In this document: piece by piece, positions 39,089-46,762 of the stretch | Layout: each line of letters begins with the position of its first letter | How positions within the stretch are numbered: the first letter of the stretch is position 1 | Source: JBDTDV01 sp039922875 | Lineage (GTDB): Bacteria; Actinomycetota; Actinomycetes; Actinomycetales; Microbacteriaceae | Direction of reading: 5' to 3' | NCBI GenBank assembly: GCA_039922875.1 | Contig: JBDTDV010000015.1 | Span: forward strand, 1-54,079 | DNA: 54,079 nucleotides | Notes under the pieces: generated by a model | The model's database searches: none | Told to the model about the DNA's origin: nothing | What the model saw: the letters and a program-made list of their open reading frames with translations, nothing else | Program-made: the position numbers and the translations under genes

Positions 39089-39133
39089 ACTCGAACAACC
39101 CCGGGACTCGCGGGGCGGGGGTGGTCAGGGGAG

Positions 39134-39883
39134 CTAGAGACCGGACTCCTCGGTGCGCACCAGGATGCAGCTGCTGTCCGGGTCCAAGACCACGTCGTCG
39201 TCGGCGGCACGGCGAATATCGGCGAGGTCGGATTCGGTCAGCTTTACGTTACTGCCCAGGGACACCCCGCGCTGCAGCAGTGCCGCACCGGTGCCATAGC
39301 GGGCCCGCTGCCGCTCGTAGAGCGCCAGCAAATCCTCGCCGATTCCGCTGGCGATTGCCGCTCGATCTGCGGCAAGGGCGGAAAGCTGCGCGTCAAGTTT
39401 GGCTTTCTCCACCGCCATGGCCTCGTCGAGCTCGTGCACCTCGGCATCCAGTCGCTCGCGCTCGGCAACGAGTTCGGCCTGGCCGACCTCCAGGTCCTCA
39501 ATCCGCTGCATCACGGTGAGCTCGATGTCCTCCAGATCGGACCGGCGCCCGCGCAATGCGGCCAGTTCGGTCTCCAGCGCCTGAATGTCCTTCACAGATG
39601 CGGTCTGCTCGACTCGGGCGGTGTCACGGGCGATCCGGTTTTCCACGACCGTGACATCGGATTCGATCCGCTTCAATTCGGTGTTCGCGTCCTCCAACTC
39701 GCCGGTACGGGCCAGCAGCCGAGACTTCAGCTCGCTCACTTCCGGTGCGAGTGCATTCAGTTGAGCCTGTTGTGGCAACTTGCCAGCGACGTGCTCCAAC
39801 TGCTGCAGGCGGTTATCGACCGCCTGCAATCGCAGTAGTTCCTTCTGCTCCTGTGGGCTAGCTTTCACGATGTTGCGCTCCAC
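39134..39883 (-). CDS. Coiled-coil protein of the C4-type zinc-ribbon (DUF164) family with zinc site lost
   Basis: A 249-residue protein whose residues 10-170 form a long coiled coil (ELLRLQAVDNRLQQLEHVAG onward). The C-terminus matches the zinc-ribbon end of the family: GTGAALLQRGVSLGSNVKL, then DPDSSCILVRTEESGL. In typical members both places carry CxxC pairs (for example CGGC and CEECGRILVR). Here only one Cys remains, so zinc cannot be bound in the usual way. Function is unknown; related proteins bind nucleic acid or DNA-binding partners. It lies 60 bp after nif3-like and before rnpB. Confidence 0.85.
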   Translation of the reverse strand: MERNIVKASPQEQKELLRLQAVDNRLQQLEHVAGKLPQQAQLNALAPEVSELKSRLLARTGELEDANTELKRIESDVTVVENRIARDTARVEQTASVKDIQALETELAALRGRRSDLEDIELTVMQRIEDLEVGQAELVAERERLDAEVHELDEAMAVEKAKLDAQLSALAADRAAIASGIGEDLLALYERQRARYGTGAALLQRGVSLGSNVKLTESDLADIRRAADDDVVLDPDSSCILVRTEESGL

Positions 39884-39943
39884 TCATTTGCGTTGGTCGG
39901 TTGGGAAACGCCGTCATGACGTGATGCGCGACGGCATGGCGCG

Positions 39944-40762
39944 TCACTGAACGACAACGAAATCCCACGGGTCGGTGCGAAGGTCGCTCACCTGCACGCT
40001 CAGCTCGGGCAGCGCCGCGGTCAGCTGCGCGGCCGCGGTGTCCAGCCACAACCATTCGCTGGCCCAATGGGAGACGTCGATCAGTGCCGGGCCACCGACG
40101 AGGCGGAACTGTTCGCGGGCCTCAGAGGCCGGATGGTGCCGCAGATCCGCGGTTATGAACGCGTCTGAGGCCACTACGGCACGCTCCCGCAACAATGAGT
40201 CTCCGGCCCCGCCGCACAACGCTATCGTGCGGACCGGCGCAGCGTAGTCACCGGCGACTCGGACTCCGGATGCCGTCGCCGGCAGCATCGCGGCAAGCTC
40301 CCGGGCCAGCCGGCCCACCGTGGTCGGCTCGGCAAGCCGGCCGGACCGCCCGATACCGGTTCCCGCATTCCTCCCAGGGACGATCGGTTCCGTCTCGAGC
40401 AGTCCGAGCCGCTGCGCGAGGACGTCGGACACCCCGTCGGCCACGACGTCGGCGCTGGTGTGCGCGGAAATGAGGGCGCAATCGGCGCGGATCAACTTTG
40501 CGAGCAGTGCGCCCTTGTACCGGTCCTGATACACGCTGGACACACCGCGCAGCAGCAGCGGGTGGTGCGCAATGATCAAATCGGCTCCGGCGGTGACCGC
40601 CTCGTCGACGGTGTCGTTGACCACATCAACGACCAGATTGACCCGCGCTACCTCGGCGGCAGGATCCCCGGAAACCGGGCCACCGGCATCCCATTCTTCC
40701 GCGCCGGAATCCGGCCACAGCGTCTGAACCGCAGCGTTAACCTGAGCCAGGGAGTACGACAC
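39944..40762 (-). CDS. Nif3-like dinuclear metal centre hexameric protein
   Basis: A 272-residue member of the NIF3/YbgI family, toroidal hexamers with a two-metal site and possible GTP cyclohydrolase I type 2-like annotation. Metal ligands are visible in LIIAHHPLLLRGVS (His pair), ALISAHTSADVVADGVSD (His, Asp) and the C-terminal VSHWASEWLWL (His, Glu). The family's exact biochemical role is not settled. The GTG start is 6 nt after TAGGCT and shares a 49-bp divergent region with thyA. Confidence 0.92.
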   Translation of the reverse strand: MSYSLAQVNAAVQTLWPDSGAEEWDAGGPVSGDPAAEVARVNLVVDVVNDTVDEAVTAGADLIIAHHPLLLRGVSSVYQDRYKGALLAKLIRADCALISAHTSADVVADGVSDVLAQRLGLLETEPIVPGRNAGTGIGRSGRLAEPTTVGRLARELAAMLPATASGVRVAGDYAAPVRTIALCGGAGDSLLRERAVVASDAFITADLRHHPASEAREQFRLVGGPALIDVSHWASEWLWLDTAAAQLTAALPELSVQVSDLRTDPWDFVVVQ

Positions 40763-40768
40763 GAGTAG

Positions 40769-40774
40769 AGCCTA
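40769..40774 (-). promoter_or_regulatory. -10 hexamer TAGGCT of a leaderless nif3-like promoter
   Basis: TAGGCT (minus strand) ends 6 nt before the GTG at 40762. It is back to back with the thyA promoter inside a 49-bp gap. Confidence 0.45.
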
Positions 40775-40798
40775 CTTGGTCCGCGCCGGGCGCACCCG

Positions 40799-40804
40799 TA
40801 CGAT
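40799..40804 (+). promoter_or_regulatory. -10 hexamer TACGAT of a leaderless thyA promoter
   Basis: TACGAT ends 7 nt before the thyA ATG at 40812 with CGAATCG between and no ribosome site. Confidence 0.45.
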
Positions 40805-40811
40805 CGAATCG

Positions 40812-41621
40812 ATGAGCACACGACTTGCCACACCATATGAGGATCTGCTGCGCGAAACGCTGGAGCACGGTTCGCCCAAAGCCGATCGGACCGGCACCGG
40901 CACCCGAAGCGTCTTCGGCCGGCAACTCCGATTCGACCTGGCCGCCGGATTCCCGCTGATCACCACCAAACGAGTGCACTTCCCCTCGATCGCCTACGAG
41001 TTGCTCTGGTTCCTCCGCGGCGACAGCAACGTCGGCTGGCTGCACGACCACGGAGTTACTATCTGGGACGAATGGGCCGACGAGAACGGCGACCTCGGGC
41101 CGATCTATGGGGTGCAATGGCGGTCCTGGCCAACGCCATCCGGCGAGCACATCGACCAGATTTCGCAGGTATTGGACACCTTGCGCAGCAACCCGGACTC
41201 CCGGCGGATGCTCGTTTCGGCATGGAATGTTGCGGAGCTGCCGAAAATGGCCCTGGCCCCGTGCCACGCGTTCTTCCAGTTCTACGTGGCGGGTGGCGAG
41301 CTCTCCTGCCAGTTGTACCAGCGCAGCGCCGACCTGTTCCTCGGGGTGCCGTTCAACATCGCCAGCTACGCCCTGCTCACCCAGCTCATCGCCGACCAGG
41401 TGGGGCTCAAACTCGGTGAATTCGTCTGGACCGGCGGCGACTGTCACATCTACGAAAACCACATCCCCCAGGTGACCGAGCAGTTGAGCCGTGAGCCCTA
41501 TCCGGCGCCGACCCTGACCGTCGTCCGGCACCGGGATAGCCTCTTCGACTACACCTTCGAGGATCTCCGGCTACAGAACTACCAGCACCATCCCACCATT
41601 CGCGGCGCGGTTGCGGTTTGA
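40812..41621 (+). CDS. thyA: Thymidylate synthase
   Basis: Methylates dUMP to dTMP with methylene-THF, giving dihydrofolate. The 269-residue protein is the standard ThyA length with DRTGTGTRSVFGRQLRFDL, FPLITTKRVHFPSI, the nucleophile Cys151 in LAPCHAFFQFYV, QRSADLFLGVPFNIASYALL and GGDCHIYENH. folA starts 7 bp after its stop; the enzyme that recycles its product is thus co-expressed. dUMP would come from dut in the same window. Confidence 0.98.
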   Translation: MSTRLATPYEDLLRETLEHGSPKADRTGTGTRSVFGRQLRFDLAAGFPLITTKRVHFPSIAYELLWFLRGDSNVGWLHDHGVTIWDEWADENGDLGPIYGVQWRSWPTPSGEHIDQISQVLDTLRSNPDSRRMLVSAWNVAELPKMALAPCHAFFQFYVAGGELSCQLYQRSADLFLGVPFNIASYALLTQLIADQVGLKLGEFVWTGGDCHIYENHIPQVTEQLSREPYPAPTLTVVRHRDSLFDYTFEDLRLQNYQHHPTIRGAVAV

Positions 41622-41628
41622 GCGCGGC

Positions 41629-42150
41629 ATGAGCCTCGGCCTGATCTGGGCGCAGAGCCGCAACGGCGTGATCGGCTTGGGCGGGCGGATGCCATGGCAT
41701 CTACCCGAAGACTTGGCGCGATTCAAGGCCATTACCGGCGGCGACCCGGTGATCATGGGCCGACGCACCTGGGAGTCGATTCCGGATCGGTTCCGCCCGC
41801 TGCCCGGACGGCAGAACATCGTCATCAGCACCCGGCCGGAATGGGCAGCCGACGGCGCCACCGTGGTGCACTCGGTTGAGGAAGCACTCGGCGCGGTGCG
41901 AAATCGAGATGCCTGGGTGATCGGGGGCGCCGGCGTCTTTTCGGCGGTGCTCGACCGCGCGGATGTGCTTGAGGTGACCGAGATCGACATAGAGACCGAG
42001 GGCGACACCTTCGCTCCGGAGGTTCCGGCCGGTTGGCCGCCGGCAGCCGTCGACCCAGAATCTGGCTGGCACACCTCGCGTACCGGGCTGGGCTACCGGT
42101 ATCTCAGCTACCGACGGAGCGTCGCCCACGCGAACGAGAGGGCGATATGA
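41629..42150 (+). CDS. folA: Dihydrofolate reductase
   Basis: Reduces dihydrofolate made by ThyA to tetrahydrofolate with NADPH. In 173 residues: LIWAQSRNGVIGLGGRMPWH (substrate loop), LPEDLARFKAIT (catalytic acid Asp/Glu region), VIMGRRTWESIP, LPGRQNIVIS and VIGGAGVFSAVL (NADPH site). The ATG at 41629 is chosen; a TTG at 41611 would overlap thyA. The stop codon overlaps the methyltransferase start as ATGA. Confidence 0.96.
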   Translation: MSLGLIWAQSRNGVIGLGGRMPWHLPEDLARFKAITGGDPVIMGRRTWESIPDRFRPLPGRQNIVISTRPEWAADGATVVHSVEEALGAVRNRDAWVIGGAGVFSAVLDRADVLEVTEIDIETEGDTFAPEVPAGWPPAAVDPESGWHTSRTGLGYRYLSYRRSVAHANERAI

Positions 42151-42791
42151 ACAGCGAACAGTGGGATGCCCGTTACCGCGATGCTCGCACCAATACCGAT
42201 ACCGGACTGTGGTCGACGCAGGCGCCGCGCGCGATCACCGATGTGCTATCTGACTTGACCCCGGGTACCGCGCTGGATATCGCGACCGGAGACGGTCGCA
42301 CCGCGCTCTGGCTCGCTGCCAACGGCTGGGTCACCACGGCCGTCGACTTCTCGGCCGAAGCATTGCGCACCGCCCGCGAGCGCGCCGACGCTCACGGTCT
42401 CGAGGTCAACTGGGTTCGGGCGGATCTGACCAGCTGGCGGACCGCCGACCGGTTCGACGTGGTCACGGTCGCCTATCTGCATCTGCCGCGCGCCGACAAT
42501 ACGAGCGTGCTTCGGGCCGCCGCATCCTGGGTGGCGCCGAACGGTGAACTGATCGTCCTCGGCCACGACATACAGAATCTCGACACCGGCGCGCCCGGCC
42601 CGCGGGACCCCGAGCTGCTGTACACGCCGGAATTGCTTCGGGATGCCGTAAGCGAATACCTCGACATCCTCCAGTGCCGCACGGTCATCCGCGACGCCGC
42701 CAGCGACGCCGAACTTCCGGTCGGCTCGCCCGGCCAGGCTCGGGACACCTTTCTCCGCGCCCGACGCGGGCCCGCGGCATCGCAGCTCTAG
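42147..42791 (+). CDS. Class I SAM-dependent methyltransferase
   Basis: A 214-residue soluble protein with the Rossmann-type SAM-binding motifs: ALDIATGDGRTALWLAANGW (motif I), TAVDFSAEALRTARERA (motif II), VRADLTSW, and FDVVTVAYLHLPR (motif IV). The N-terminus MNSEQWDARYRDA is typical of a broad actinobacterial group related to tellurite/thiol methyltransferases. The substrate is unknown. It overlaps folA by 4 bp. Its stop shares the tetranucleotide CTAG with the convergent gene's stop. Confidence 0.88.
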   Translation: MNSEQWDARYRDARTNTDTGLWSTQAPRAITDVLSDLTPGTALDIATGDGRTALWLAANGWVTTAVDFSAEALRTARERADAHGLEVNWVRADLTSWRTADRFDVVTVAYLHLPRADNTSVLRAAASWVAPNGELIVLGHDIQNLDTGAPGPRDPELLYTPELLRDAVSEYLDILQCRTVIRDAASDAELPVGSPGQARDTFLRARRGPAASQL

Positions 42792-43102
42792 TCATAGACC
42801 CGCACGATCTCCCAGTCGCCGCTACCCTCGCGCGAGTCAGTGTCATCGCACGGATCGGTGTCGTGGTCGTGGCGACTGACCGTGTCCCGGCTCCGGACGT
42901 CGAACATGTGGGACTCACCGTCGTCGCCGGTGCCCTGGAACCGCCAACCATCGATGGCTGGCGGATGAGTGATCCCCATCACGAAATCCTCCAACGGCGT
43001 CGGTGTATCGGTCACCGTGTATCGCGCCCCGGCCCATACCAGGCGAGCCGGGATTCCATCGGAAAGCCAGATCACGACGGTGTCAGGGCTACGGGTGATC
43101 AT
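42788..43102 (-). CDS. Small SOS-controlled protein, probably DUF6504 family
   Basis: A 104-residue protein: MITRSPDTVVIWLSDGIPAR, then LVWAGARYTVTDTPTPLEDF and ITHPPAIDGWRFQGTGDDGE, with a His/Asp-rich linker and a final DWEIVRVYD. This resembles the DUF6504 proteins found with imuB/dnaE2 DNA damage genes in actinobacteria; I recall this by pattern and am not certain. A LexA-type box lies 22 bp upstream of its start, and GAGGAG precedes the ATG by 6 nt, so damage induction is likely. No imuB or dnaE2 is adjacent. Confidence 0.6.
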   Translation of the reverse strand: MITRSPDTVVIWLSDGIPARLVWAGARYTVTDTPTPLEDFVMGITHPPAIDGWRFQGTGDDGESHMFDVRSRDTVSRHDHDTDPCDDTDSREGSGDWEIVRVYD

Positions 43103-43123
43103 GGCGACTCCTCGTCTACTTAT

Positions 43124-43139
43124 TCGAACGTATGTTCGA
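43124..43139. promoter_or_regulatory. LexA-type SOS box
   Basis: TCGAACGTATGTTCGA contains GAAC-n4-GTTC with flanking TC/GA, matching the actinobacterial and Bacillus-type LexA operator. It is 22 bp upstream of the 104-residue minus-strand gene, where it would cover the promoter. Confidence 0.75.
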
Positions 43140-43227
43140 TTATCGAGAGTACGCACCTCGGCGGCGACACGCCAGAGCGTGGCCCTATGCTCCGATGTCG
43201 GGATTCGAGCCCTGGCTGGCGGTCGCC

Positions 43228-43296
43228 GAAGTACTCGGGCAGACTGAAAGGAAGTACTCGGGCAGAGTGAAAGGAAGTACTCGGGCAGAGTGAAAG
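43228..43296 (+). repeat. Three tandem 23-bp repeats upstream of the metal ATPase gene
   Basis: Three units reading GAAGTACTCGGGCAGA, then (C/G)TGAAAG, lie head to tail with one mismatch (43238-region C versus G). They end 67 bp before the ATPase TTG start. Each unit contains AGTACT. They may be regulator-binding repeats or a replication-slippage product. The rest of the 261-bp gap (43103-43363) holds the SOS box and a short leader reading frame. Confidence 0.85.
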
Positions 43297-43322
43297 AACG
43301 CGGCACCGAAAGGACGACGCAG

Positions 43323-43367
43323 ATGACCTCCAGCACTCCCGATGACGACGGTAGGGCATCCGATTGA
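43323..43367 (+). CDS. Possible 14-residue leader peptide upstream of the metal ATPase
   Basis: ATG at 43323 is preceded by GAAAGGAC at about 7 nt and encodes MTSSTPDDDGRASD. Its TGA stop (43365-43367) overlaps the TTG start of the ATPase in a TTGA arrangement, in a different frame. This would couple ATPase translation to the peptide. It could also be chance. Confidence 0.35.
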   Translation: MTSSTPDDDGRASD

Positions 43368-45244
43368 GACAAAAGTTGCGCCGATACTGGCTGGTCGCCC
43401 TCACAGTAGGCGTCGGTATTTTGTGCCTCGCCCTGCTGCTTTTCGGGCAGAACACCCTTACCGCCTGGATAGCCAGCGGCTTCGCAGTGCTGGTGGCGGT
43501 TCTCCAGTTTGTCGGCATGGTGCGGGATCTGTTCCGTGGACACATCGGCATCGATGTCCTTGCTATTTCAGCGATCATTGCAACGGTGGCAGTCGGAGAG
43601 TACTGGGCGGCGCTCGTGGTGGTGCTGATGCTTTCCGGAGGCGAGGCGCTGGAGGACTACGCGGCTGATCGCGCCGGCCGCGAGTTGAACGCACTCTTAA
43701 GGCGAGCGCCGCAGGTGGCCCATCTCGCGGTCGAGAACGAAGCTTTGCGCGACGTGCCCGTGGCCGAGGTGAGGGCCGGCGACCGGCTTCTGGTCCGCGC
43801 GGGCGAGGTCGTTCCCGTGGACGGTGTGCTGGAATCGAGCCTGGGAAGTTTCGATGAGTCGCAGCTGACCGGAGAGAGCCTTCCCGTGGACCGCGTCAAA
43901 GGCGAAGGCGTGCTCAGTGGCGCCGTCAACGGTGCCACGCCGGTCACGATCACGGCGAGCGCGGTCGCCGCTGACAGTCAATACCAACGCATCGTGCAAC
44001 TGGTGAGCGAGGCGGCGGAAAGCCGAGCGCCACTGGTTCGATTGGCCGACCGGTACGCTATCCCGTTCACGGCAGTCTCTTACGTGATCGCCGGCGCGGC
44101 CTGGTTCCTCAGCGGGGATCCGACCCGGTTTGCCGAGGTGCTGGTGGTTGCGACGCCGTGCCCGCTGCTCATCGCCGCCCCCGTCGCCTTCATCGCCGGG
44201 ATGAGTCGCAGCTCACGAGCCGGCATCATCGTCAAGGGTGCTGCGGTCTTGGAACAGCTTTCCCGGGCTCGTACGGTCGCTTTCGACAAGACCGGGACGC
44301 TCACCCACGGCACACCCACGATTAGCGAGGTGCGACCGGTTGGCGAACTCTCAAAGTCGCGACTGCTGGAACTTGTCGCAAGCGCCGAACAGTACTCCGT
44401 CCATGTAGTGGCAGCCACCCTGGTTCAGGAGGCCCGCCGTCGTGGATTGAGCATCAGCGCAGCGACTGGGGTGCAGGAAACGACCGGACAGGGCGTTCGC
44501 GGGAATATCGACGGCCAGGATGTCGTCGTCGGAAAGCGGGCTTTCCTGGAAACGCTGGGAATCCCGGTGAATCACCCGCCGCCGGACAGCGGCCAAATGG
44601 CGGTCTATGCGGCCGTCGCCGGTCGTTTTGCCGGTGACATTCTGATGGAGGATCCGGTGCGCGATTCGGCGCGCGACAGCGTCTCCCAACTGGCTAGGCT
44701 CGGTATCGACCGTGTGTTGATGGTCACCGGCGATGCCGAGGCTACCGCTCACACGGTCGCGGAAAAGGTGGGCATCACCGAGGTCGTCGCCGAATGTCTG
44801 CCGCAGGACAAAGTTACCGTCATCCAGAAGATCCAACAGCGGCCGGTGATCATGGTCGGTGACGGTGTCAATGACGCACCGGTGCTGGCTGCCGCGGACG
44901 TCGGGATTGCGATGGGAGCCAAAGGGTCCACGGCGGCTAGTGAGACGGCGGATGCGGTGATCATGCTCGACGATGTTTCGCGGGTCGTGCACGCCGTGAC
45001 GATCGGCAGACAAACCACTGCGGTGGCGCTTCAAGCGATCCTCGTCGGCATCGGATTGAGCGTGGCGCTCATGCTCGTCGCGACCACCGGAGTTCTCCCA
45101 GCGATCGTCGGAGCCGGCCTGCAAGAGGTTGTTGACCTGATCACCATTCTCTACGCTCTCCGGGGGCTGCAGGAACGCTCTGATCGACGACTGAAGCCGA
45201 CTCGAGCGCCGCTGCCGCACCCGCTCCCCCAGAACGTTCGATGA
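43364..45244 (+). CDS. Heavy-metal P-type ATPase (P1B)
   Basis: A 626-residue metal cation exporter of the P1B class without an N-terminal HMA metal-binding domain. It has about eight hydrophobic helices, the actuator LTGESLPVDR, the intramembrane metal motif TPCPLL (Cys266), the phosphorylated Asp308 in FDKTGTLTHG, and VGDGVNDAPVL. The usual His-Pro dipeptide of the nucleotide domain reads His-Val (SVHVVAATL), a change seen in some actinobacterial members. Metal preference (Zn, Cd, Cu or Co) cannot be told. Start is TTG at 43364; no regulator gene is next to it. Confidence 0.9.
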   Translation: MRQKLRRYWLVALTVGVGILCLALLLFGQNTLTAWIASGFAVLVAVLQFVGMVRDLFRGHIGIDVLAISAIIATVAVGEYWAALVVVLMLSGGEALEDYAADRAGRELNALLRRAPQVAHLAVENEALRDVPVAEVRAGDRLLVRAGEVVPVDGVLESSLGSFDESQLTGESLPVDRVKGEGVLSGAVNGATPVTITASAVAADSQYQRIVQLVSEAAESRAPLVRLADRYAIPFTAVSYVIAGAAWFLSGDPTRFAEVLVVATPCPLLIAAPVAFIAGMSRSSRAGIIVKGAAVLEQLSRARTVAFDKTGTLTHGTPTISEVRPVGELSKSRLLELVASAEQYSVHVVAATLVQEARRRGLSISAATGVQETTGQGVRGNIDGQDVVVGKRAFLETLGIPVNHPPPDSGQMAVYAAVAGRFAGDILMEDPVRDSARDSVSQLARLGIDRVLMVTGDAEATAHTVAEKVGITEVVAECLPQDKVTVIQKIQQRPVIMVGDGVNDAPVLAAADVGIAMGAKGSTAASETADAVIMLDDVSRVVHAVTIGRQTTAVALQAILVGIGLSVALMLVATTGVLPAIVGAGLQEVVDLITILYALRGLQERSDRRLKPTRAPLPHPLPQNVR

Positions 45245-45331
45245 CGCGATGGGGGTACCTTGGGGGTATCGGCGGCGCGGCCTCCGTGAGGTTCGAGAGC
45301 TTCGGGGATCTTCAGTGACGTGGACGCGGTG

Positions 45332-46762
45332 ATGAAACGCCGAACATTTCTGATCGGGTCAGCCACTGGATTGACCGTCGTCGCGTTGGCGGCGTGCACT
45401 CCACCGCATCCCCGACCGACGCCATCCAGCACGGGCAGCAGCACGCCATCGCCGGTCCCACGGCCGAAGAGCTTCCGCCGTACCTCGTGGTCCGCAGACC
45501 CTTTCGCTCGCGGTTCGTTCAGCTTCGCAGCGGTCGGATCGACCCCACAAGACCGAGGTGCGCTTCGCTCGCCGGTGCTCGGCCGGGTGTTCTTCGCCGG
45601 TGAAGCGACCGACGAGACGAACCCCGGGACCGTGCAGGGCGCCCGTGATTCGGGGCGTCGAGCAGCAGCGGAGCTGATGGCCACTGCCACACCGGGCGAG
45701 CGGCTGGCAGTGATCGGCGCCGGCATGGCCGGTATCACGGCGGCACGGCAACTCACGGACGCCGGCTACGACGTGGTCGTCATCGAGGCGCGCGACCGGG
45801 TGGGCGGGCGGGTCGACACCGTCATCGATGACGCCTGGCCGTTCCCGATCGAACTGGGCTCATCGTTTCTCCGCACCGATGTCGGGGCAGGCCTGGACAC
45901 CGACTTGGCGAAGCTCGGCATCACCACCGTCCCGTTCCCCGGCACCGACGGAACCAGTCGGGAAACTCGCACCGGCACCGGCGAAATCGTGGACATTTCG
46001 CCGACCGGCTCCGAGGCGACCGCCACCGCGCTGACCTGGGCGAGTACTCAGCCACACGACGTCTCCGTCGACACAGCGCTCGCCGATTCCGGCGCCGCCC
46101 AGCTGTCGGTGGCAAAAGGCGTCGGCGGCCTCTCGGCTACCGACTGGCTCGGCTATCAGGTGGCTCACGAATTCGAGCTGCCAACCGGGGCATCTGCTAA
46201 GCAGGTGTCCGCCTGGTATGGTCCTGGTCGCGATGGCTCGCAAACGGAGCGCATCGTGCTTGGCGGCTACCTGAAGCTTATCGAGGACGCAGCGAGCGGT
46301 CTGAACGTTGCGACATCCAGCATCGTGACACACGTCGCCTATACGGCCGACAAGCGGGTCAGTCTCCGGATGGCCACCGGTGAATCATTGGCCGCTGACC
46401 GCGTCATCGTGACCATTCCTCTCGGGGTACTGAAGACGAACGCCGTCAAGTTCGAGCCGGCTTTGCCATTCACCAACCGGGGCGCTATCGCCGCCCTCGG
46501 CATGGGAGTGCTCGACCACCTCTGGCTGCAGTTCGAGGAACCGTTTTGGACCACCGACGCGGTGCTTTGGAGCACGATCGGTGACGACTCCGACTTCGAC
46601 GCCTGGATCAACCTCAGGCCGCTGACCGGGCGGCCGGTGCTGCTGGGCGTGACGGCCGCAGGCCGAGCCACCCACCTGGCGGCAGTCAACGACGACGACG
46701 TCGTGAGCGCCGCACGGCGAAGCCTCCAACCCTTCGCCGACGCAGGTGCGAAGTCATCGTGA
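45332..46762 (+). CDS. Exported flavin amine oxidase with circularly permuted order
   Basis: A 476-residue FAD-dependent amine oxidase-family protein, probably a lipoprotein: MKRRTFLIGS then LTVVALAAC, with lipobox Cys22 and a twin Arg. Residues 47-116 (SFRRTSWSADPFARGSFSF, then VFFAGEATDETNPGTVQGAR) are the segment that normally ends these proteins and closes the FAD site. The Rossmann N-terminus (LAVIGAGMAGITAARQL, GGRVDT) follows at 124. The protein stops at SLQPFADAG, just where the missing end would normally join. The order is thus permuted. Start ATG 45332; GTG 45320 is possible. Its tail overlaps the convergent Pr6Pr gene by 77 bp. Confidence 0.85.
   Translation: MKRRTFLIGSATGLTVVALAACTPPHPRPTPSSTGSSTPSPVPRPKSFRRTSWSADPFARGSFSFAAVGSTPQDRGALRSPVLGRVFFAGEATDETNPGTVQGARDSGRRAAAELMATATPGERLAVIGAGMAGITAARQLTDAGYDVVVIEARDRVGGRVDTVIDDAWPFPIELGSSFLRTDVGAGLDTDLAKLGITTVPFPGTDGTSRETRTGTGEIVDISPTGSEATATALTWASTQPHDVSVDTALADSGAAQLSVAKGVGGLSATDWLGYQVAHEFELPTGASAKQVSAWYGPGRDGSQTERIVLGGYLKLIEDAASGLNVATSSIVTHVAYTADKRVSLRMATGESLAADRVIVTIPLGVLKTNAVKFEPALPFTNRGAIAALGMGVLDHLWLQFEEPFWTTDAVLWSTIGDDSDFDAWINLRPLTGRPVLLGVTAAGRATHLAAVNDDDVVSAARRSLQPFADAGAKSS

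Noticed and set aside
39062..39110. tRNA 3'-end or attachment-site remnants suggested by GTTCGAGTCC-like sequence on the minus strand
   Set aside because: Only the T-arm-like core matches; there is no acceptor stem, anticodon arm or integrase, and terminator repeats explain it better.
43228..43296. CRISPR-like array
   Set aside because: Units are directly adjacent with no spacers and no cas genes are present.
45332..46762. Amine oxidase as a simple C-terminally truncated pseudogene
   Set aside because: The missing C-terminal block is present in frame at the N-terminus behind a signal peptide, so the full set of elements is encoded.
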